From NCBI GenBank assembly GCA_020736575.1, contig JAGPYM010000004.1, positions 372,001 through 436,000 of the forward strand: a DNA stretch of 64,000 bases, read 5' to 3'. Below, piece by piece: positions 58,406 through 64,000 of the stretch. Below the pieces are notes generated by a model that worked only from the letters and a program-made list of their open reading frames with translations, had not been told where the DNA came from and did no database searches. Every line of letters starts with the position of its first letter. The first letter of the stretch is position 1. Position numbers and translations under genes: made by a program. The DNA is from Thelonectria olida (taxonomy: Eukaryota; Ascomycota; Sordariomycetes; Hypocreales; Nectriaceae).

Positions 58406-61140
58406 GTTTGAGAAGATGGAAGGAGTTGCTGAGACGGGAGAAGCGGGAAGGGACGGGATGGACGAGATGGAGTTGTTGACTTTATGTCTCGCCTCGAACG
58501 GGATGCCGCCAAAGGCTGAGGCGACAGGGGTAAGACTCCCTGGTGAAGCCGTCATATCTTTGACTTGGTGTGTGGCCGGGGGTGGGGCGCTGAATCCAAG
58601 GCTCAGACGAACCACACTTTGGGGTAGCAATGACGATGACGATTGCGTTTCTAAATCAGGGACAGATGTGACACCAAGACGGGCGAGTCGACGGCCGTTT
58701 ATGGCGATGGGCGTCTGCGTTTGGTCAAGGGCCCTGGACTGGGCAGCAGTGCCGTGGCTTGTCTTGTCTTGTGTCAGGTGAAGATGCTTGCGTGAATCGA
58801 GATGATCAACGACATGTGCTGTTGATTGATACTGGGATAACAGGGTTAAGTGAAGCATGGGCTGGTGGCGTAAGGGTGGCCACCTCGGCAGTCTTATATA
58901 CCAGGAACTCTCGGGGTCGGATTCACGATAGCAAAGCAAGAAGGACAAGGGAAAAAAAAATTCGGTGGTTTGATGGGCTGCTGCTTACCTCACGGCACCC
59001 TTTCCGGGCCCGAGTTGGCGGTATGGGGAGGAGTCATGATTCGGCATTTCGCTACTTCGTACAGTTGCTAATGCTCCGTGTCGAGGGGGGTGTGTGGTGT
59101 TTAGGGTGCTGGGGGGTGTTCATGACCAACCAGAAGAGTCCGCGTGCCGAGTTATCCCTCTGCGCGAGCTACGAAGATCAATAAGCAATCCATCACCTCC
59201 GGAGTAACTAATCAACATGTATGGATGGAGTCTAAAACCTGAGCCGCGCGCGGGCCCCGGTGCCGCCGCACATGGAGAAGTTTGCAGCGGGCGGCCTGGC
59301 CGGAATCTTTGGTTTGCGGAAAAGTGCGCGCATTGTCTCCGGTGACTGCACCTCTCGGGATTTGCAGTTTGCACACCCTTACAAGAACCGTAGGTTATGT
59401 ACATGGGAATCTGTATCCAGTAACTACTAGTACCTACCCACATCTGAATTGCTTAAACGGACCCTCTATTCGTACCCAACCCGATAATCCAGCCATCCTT
59501 GTCTCTCTGCTTGTCCCCTAAGACAAACGACGCTCTCTCGTGACCTGGGCGTCCTTGTTCATGATGAAAATGGCTACAGTCTAGCGGAACCTGCAGGAAA
59601 CTAGGGGCCGTGGGACAGACAGCCGGGACTGGTTGAATGTTTGAATTATGATTGAACTGGAACCAGGATATTGGATCACACCTCAACTTGGACAGGACAA
59701 GCGACCTGCAGTGCAACATTTCTGCGAGGCGCTAAGAGCCAGGGAGGTGCCGTCTCCCGTCTCGGCATCGAAGGAATGCGCGATTAGGCCGTGACATGCA
59801 AATGGCTGCATTGAAAAAGAGCATGTGTTTGATCCGTTTTCGTTCAAGTCATGGCTTGTTTAGCACTCTGACCTTCCTTGACGTCGCCGCACTGCCGGGG
59901 GCCGAGACGGGGCCGAGCGTTGACATCGAGATTTCGGCCGTAACGCTCCGGAAATGTTTGAAGCATCTGGGGGGTAACCAATCGTTTTGCTCGTCATTGC
60001 CTTTCTGCAAAATCATGCCTTAGAGCCTGACCAGAGATAAAGACTTCACAGCAAATGAAGCACAAAGCAATCGGACAACTGTAAGGCAAGTGAGACCAGG
60101 GACCGCCAGAAGTGTCAAAAGCGTACCAATCTCGTCGTCATGACTGTTTTCAAATGTGACGTCAACAATCGAAGCTTTGATCGGAAGCGTCGGGTTGGTG
60201 GCGCACCGCCAGTCGGACCCCACATCTCCTTCCCTACTCGATTTTTCATGATTTTTTTGAGGAAAGACAAGGGTAAAAGGCACGGAGATTTGGTGACATG
60301 TTGGAAAGAGCGACTACAGTCAGCCACGTACGCGCCACACACCACACCATTGGCCGTGTCCAGGGCAGGAACACCCTACGTCATGGCTTGGTCAGTCATG
60401 GCTCATGTCTCTGCATGCTCTGGCAATTTCTGCCTTGTTCCAGAGTCATCACCTCAGCGAAACGACATCATTATTCGTACCATCGTATCGACCGGAGGAA
60501 TCCCACCTCAGTTCCCCATGCACCTGGAACCCGCTTCTAATCTTATCCCAGCCCTAACTTGCTGCAAGCTCGGCGACCCTCGCCAAGGTGCGGCGAACCT
60601 TGGCCCAGACTCGCATCTTGGTTTTGGCCTCACCAGCCTGTGAGGTGCGAGGAGCGACAGCACTCATTAATGCGGGTGGGTTGGCGGCGTTTGCCAAACC
60701 GTCAGAAACACCCAAGCATTGTCGCTCTCAGTGTCATTCCATCTCTCTCTCGAATCTCTCCCGAATCTCGAATCTCTGCCACTGATTCCAAACTCTTCCT
60801 GTCTCGCCAATTGAGCTGCTTCCCTCTCTCCCGCCTGACTCCAGACCCTATTACCCCAGTCCTAGTTCAGTTCTCCCCGACCACACACACGGTCACACCA
60901 TCACGCTTCCGTAGAGGCTACCTAGCAAACCACGTGTTTAACGGCAATCCTCTTCTGACTGTGTCTTCTCTGGGCACTCTCACCTCTTCCCTCACCTTGA
61001 CTCGATCCCGTCCATCCCGCCGCCACCGCCTAGACAAATCCCCCAGTCCTCTCTCCCTGTGGGTAGCCAGTCCTTGTCTGTCTGGTCCGGCTGCACCCGC
61101 CTGGGGACTCATACCGCTGGAGTCGGCCCCCTCCTTCACC
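58406..61140. promoter_or_regulatory. Divergent region between erdS and the erdH-like gene
   Basis: The 2.7 kb between the two starts includes an in-frame open extension of erdS up to 58948 (possible longer N-terminus or leader). On the other side is a C/T-rich stretch from about 60760 to 61140 that looks like the hydrolase leader. In between, only short unconvincing frames occur. A shared promoter region could coordinate synthesis and hydrolysis of the same sterol conjugate, but I could not identify a shared motif. Confidence 0.4.
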
Positions 61141-62286
61141 ATGGAGCTGCCCTTACCCCCCACCGAATCTAACCCTACTACCCCAGAGCCCGAGGGATAC
61201 GTCAACCCCCTCGAGGCCAGCTCACGGTGGTACCTCCTCGCCCGGGCCCAAGCCATCCGTTCTGCTGCCAGCCTCGGCTTCAGTATCGCCAATCGCACCG
61301 ACCCTCCCGCCCCTGAGCCATCCCGCGAGATATGGCTTGATGCCACCTTGGCTCCGGGCTTTGAAGGCAAGGCGAAGATCAAGGCCGAGGTATGGAAGCC
61401 TCCTCGCCTGTCCGTCGGCGCTCGCCCTGCCATTATCAACTTCCACGGAGGAGGTTGGATTCTCGGCCAGGGCACTGACAACGCTCGCTGGGCTGGGACT
61501 GCCGTCTCTAATCTAGACGCTGTTGTCTTTTCTGTCAACTACCGTCTTGCTCCGTCGTTTCCCTTCCCGACCCCTGTCGAGGACTGCGTCGACGCCGTGC
61601 TTCAGATTAAGCATCGTGCGGCCGAGTTCGGCATCGACCCAGACCGCATTATCCTCTCGGGCTTTTCTGCTGGTGCTACCAATGCCCTGGCCGCCTGGGT
61701 CATCATGAACGACCCCGAACGGTGGGGTTACAAGCTGACCATCTCTCCACCACGCATTGCCGGCCTGTGCGTCTACTATCCCGTCCTTGACTGGACTCTT
61801 ACACGCCCCGCGAAACGCTTGACATGTTCTCGTCCTGATCTCACTCTTCCCAAGGGTCTCACTGATCTTATCGATGCCTCCTACATCTATCCACCCATCC
61901 CCCGGCTGGAGCGGACGGACCCACGTCTGTCTCCTGGCCTAATGTCAGATGAGCTGCTACAGAGGTTGCCGCCAGTCCATCTCGTGCTCTGTGAGTACGA
62001 CATGTTGCTATCCGAAGGCAAGGAGTTTGCCAAGCGACTCCGCGAGGCTGGCAAGTCATTCACCATGCGCGTGGTCGAAGGCGAAAAACACGCCTGGGAC
62101 GGACCACCGCCGATGACTCCAAAACCAAGCGTTGCAGTCGAATACCAAGAGGCGGTTGAGACTATTGCCAGCTGGCTCGGCCGTGAGTGCGAGACGGATA
62201 CTGAGTCGATGAAGTCGATGAGGTTGAAGCGACCTACCCTTAAACGACCAAAGTATCTATCTTTCAAGTCGTGGTCCGGGAGGTAA
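61141..62286 (+). CDS. erdH: Alpha/beta hydrolase, probable ergosteryl-aspartate hydrolase
   Basis: A single exon from the ATG at 61141 encodes 381 aa; the frame is open further upstream but low complexity, so this ATG is preferred. Hormone-sensitive-lipase-type features: oxyanion-hole HGGGW (102-106), nucleophile elbow GFSAG with Ser176, acid Asp287 (EYD) and His317 (KHAWD), giving a complete Ser-Asp-His triad. No signal peptide is visible, and the C-terminus is Lys/Arg-rich. ErdH, the enzyme that removes aspartate from ergosteryl-aspartate, is an alpha/beta hydrolase. The assignment here rests on this fold plus the divergent position next to erdS, so it is an inference; another sterol- or lipid-ester hydrolase is possible. 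The leader is strongly C/T-rich. Confidence 0.7.
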   Translation: MELPLPPTESNPTTPEPEGYVNPLEASSRWYLLARAQAIRSAASLGFSIANRTDPPAPEPSREIWLDATLAPGFEGKAKIKAEVWKPPRLSVGARPAIINFHGGGWILGQGTDNARWAGTAVSNLDAVVFSVNYRLAPSFPFPTPVEDCVDAVLQIKHRAAEFGIDPDRIILSGFSAGATNALAAWVIMNDPERWGYKLTISPPRIAGLCVYYPVLDWTLTRPAKRLTCSRPDLTLPKGLTDLIDASYIYPPIPRLERTDPRLSPGLMSDELLQRLPPVHLVLCEYDMLLSEGKEFAKRLREAGKSFTMRVVEGEKHAWDGPPPMTPKPSVAVEYQEAVETIASWLGRECETDTESMKSMRLKRPTLKRPKYLSFKSWSGR

Positions 62287-64000
62287 TATTGTGGCATATT
62301 TCTTTTGTCTTTCTTTCGATTTTGCTAATGATGGTGAAGAGCGAGCTGGTGCTGTTTTTTGTAGACTTTGCGACTCTAAGACTTCCAAGAGTACATGATC
62401 AGAGACCAGAATATGTACGATAGACGGAGCATGGCGCTTGGAGCGTGTTTGAGATAGTCTTTCGTGAGCGACGTTTTGGGATAGAGGGCAACAAGTCAAC
62501 AACACTTAAACCTGGGATACAACTATTTATCTATTCAATCGCAGCCTTCAGGACGTTGCCCCGGTTTGCAGTGAAATAAGCCTGTGTCAGCGGAACCGTG
62601 TTCTCGGCAGTTGTTCAGCCACGATTGTTGCCAAGAGAGTGTCACCCTCACACTCTCGACCAACTATCACCATCAGTTTGGCTTTCAGCTTAAGAAACAA
62701 AGATGGGTTATGGTCTTCCTTTCATCCCCACAGATTAACACGTGGATGCCCTCACTCGCAAGGACATGGCTGTAAGCCCTAGGGGTGGAGAGCTGTTGCT
62801 CCCTTCTTCACCCCCGGTGTGACATGTCAAAAGAAGTCTCCATCACGAGATTCAAACAACAAGGGAGATAGTCCCACGATGCCAGCTGGTCACCTGGGTC
62901 CCAAGCACAAAACGGCTAGTAATCTCTTGTCGAATTGTTTATTCCCGTCGCATGAGACATGTTCAGGGTTCAACTTCACCCACACCCTCCATTTCGGATG
63001 CTTCGGGATGGGGTCTCTTTCTGCAGGGTATTCGGGCATTTTTCTTCCGCACGAGGAGGGACGGGGATCGTCGGTAAGGCCAAGAGCGAAAAAGCGAGTC
63101 ACCTGGTAGATTGAAAGGCTGTTTCGGACTTGCTGTGCAACTTGTCCGTCCGAGGTTCGGCGGGAAGCTTAATGTCCAAATGAAGTTGCGGGCGTTGTGA
63201 GAACTCTTTGAAGTGGAGAGACTTGAAGCAATTAGTTAGTTGGGCGGACAACTAGGGAAGAAAGAAAACTGGAGACGAGGAACTTAAGTTATGAGTTTAC
63301 TAATAATAAAAATGAACTCGGGATACAGAGCCGTCAACTTGTGCAAGTATATGAAAGTCTGGCGAGAACCTCAAGTGGACTCTTACATTAGCCTCGCCGG
63401 CGTGGGCGAGATGTACATGGCTTGTGCAAACATGGTATCAGAAATTGCAGCAAAGGCTGGCTGGGGGCACTAGAATGTCAGTCTGTGGTCTAGATTGTTG
63501 CTATTGCTATTCTGGCGGGCGTTTTGTCAGCAAGTGGTAAGATGACGGGATGCGTTGTTCCATGTTGCTGATGGGTTGGTCAGCTGCGCGGGGTTAGAAG
63601 CAAACAAACATGTCGATGGGCTCATCTCTGCATTGGAGCATGGCTAGCTTGTCATTTGGAACCAAAAAGGGTAGTCGTTGGTGAGTAAGCAGTCTGTACA
63701 TAGTAGGTCGGGGTCGGACTGCGTCTGTGGGTGTGAGTCCCCGGTATAGAGCTTGACAGCATATCGACTTTTCGATATGTTGTTGCTTGAGGGGTCGTGA
63801 ACTCGCTCAAATTGGGCATGGCTTCCTTGGAGTTACGGCTCTGCATAGTAAACTGACTGCTCTGCCAACGGTGTCTTCATTCCATCCAGCCAGTTCAAAC
63901 GAAGCGTGGACGTGACATGTGATAGATTGGCCTGAACGTTCCACAGCTACTATGTGCAACTCTAAGGGAACTCGCTAGGAATCGAAGCTACTTGACATAT
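62287..64000. other. 3' region with no recognised gene
   Basis: About 1.7 kb to the end of the window. The first part should be the 3' UTR of the hydrolase gene. All frames are shorter than 100 codons with no coding bias. A B-box-like word on the minus strand near 63980 lacks a T-stem and is not called as a tRNA. Confidence 0.45.

Overview
The window is nuclear DNA of a filamentous ascomycete (Pezizomycotina), most likely a Sordariomycete. Genes are well spaced and lie on both strands. Coding exons are interrupted by short introns (about 49-78 nt) with GTRNGT donors, CTRAC-type branch sites and YAG acceptors. Start codons sit in CACAATGG/CAACATG-type contexts, and gene content is typical: class IV chitin synthase, Skt5, a CYP505 self-sufficient P450, a fungal NLR and the ErdS aspartyl-tRNA synthetase/DUF2156 fusion. 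A GH28 pectinase suggests a plant-associated lifestyle. I cannot name the species. No transposase, rRNA, convincing tRNA or CRISPR was seen.

Layout. 1-122: 5' end of an unidentified minus-strand gene. 887-4095 (+): FUN30/SMARCAD1-type remodeler. 5626-6372 (-): SANT/Myb-like protein. 6.4-12 kb: long gene-free interval with pyrimidine tracts and a tight cluster of three ACGCGT elements. 12069-14453 (-): Skt5/Chs4 chitin synthase activator with a CAAX box. 14.5-23.8 kb: second long gene-free interval. 23870-27587 (+): class IV chitin synthase. 27896-30274 (-): F-box protein with an in-frame TAG at an expected Trp. 31143-34288 (-): Polo kinase (Cdc5). 35779-36478 (+): OPA3-like protein. 36938-38500 (-): second F-box-like protein. 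41506-42063 (+): small four-helix membrane protein. 43794-44204 (+): small unknown protein with an upstream in-frame TAA. 44406-46836 (-): NB-ARC/TPR NLR. 47217-48669 (-): secreted GH28 enzyme. 51531-54961 (+): CYP505 P450-reductase fusion. 55643-58405 (-): ErdS. 61141-62286 (+): alpha/beta hydrolase, probable ErdH.

How the genes work together. Two functional pairs stand out. The class IV chitin synthase and its prenylated activator Skt5 lie about 9.4 kb apart. The divergent ErdS/ErdH pair would make and remove ergosteryl-aspartate, a sterol aminoacylated from Asp-tRNA. This pathway was described only recently and is the most unusual biology here. The second strong signal is the F-box gene, whose reading frame is perfectly continuous through one UAG codon where the family has Trp. 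Sordariomycetes can recode UAG to UGG by A-to-I mRNA editing during sexual development, so this may be an editing-dependent gene rather than a simple pseudogene.
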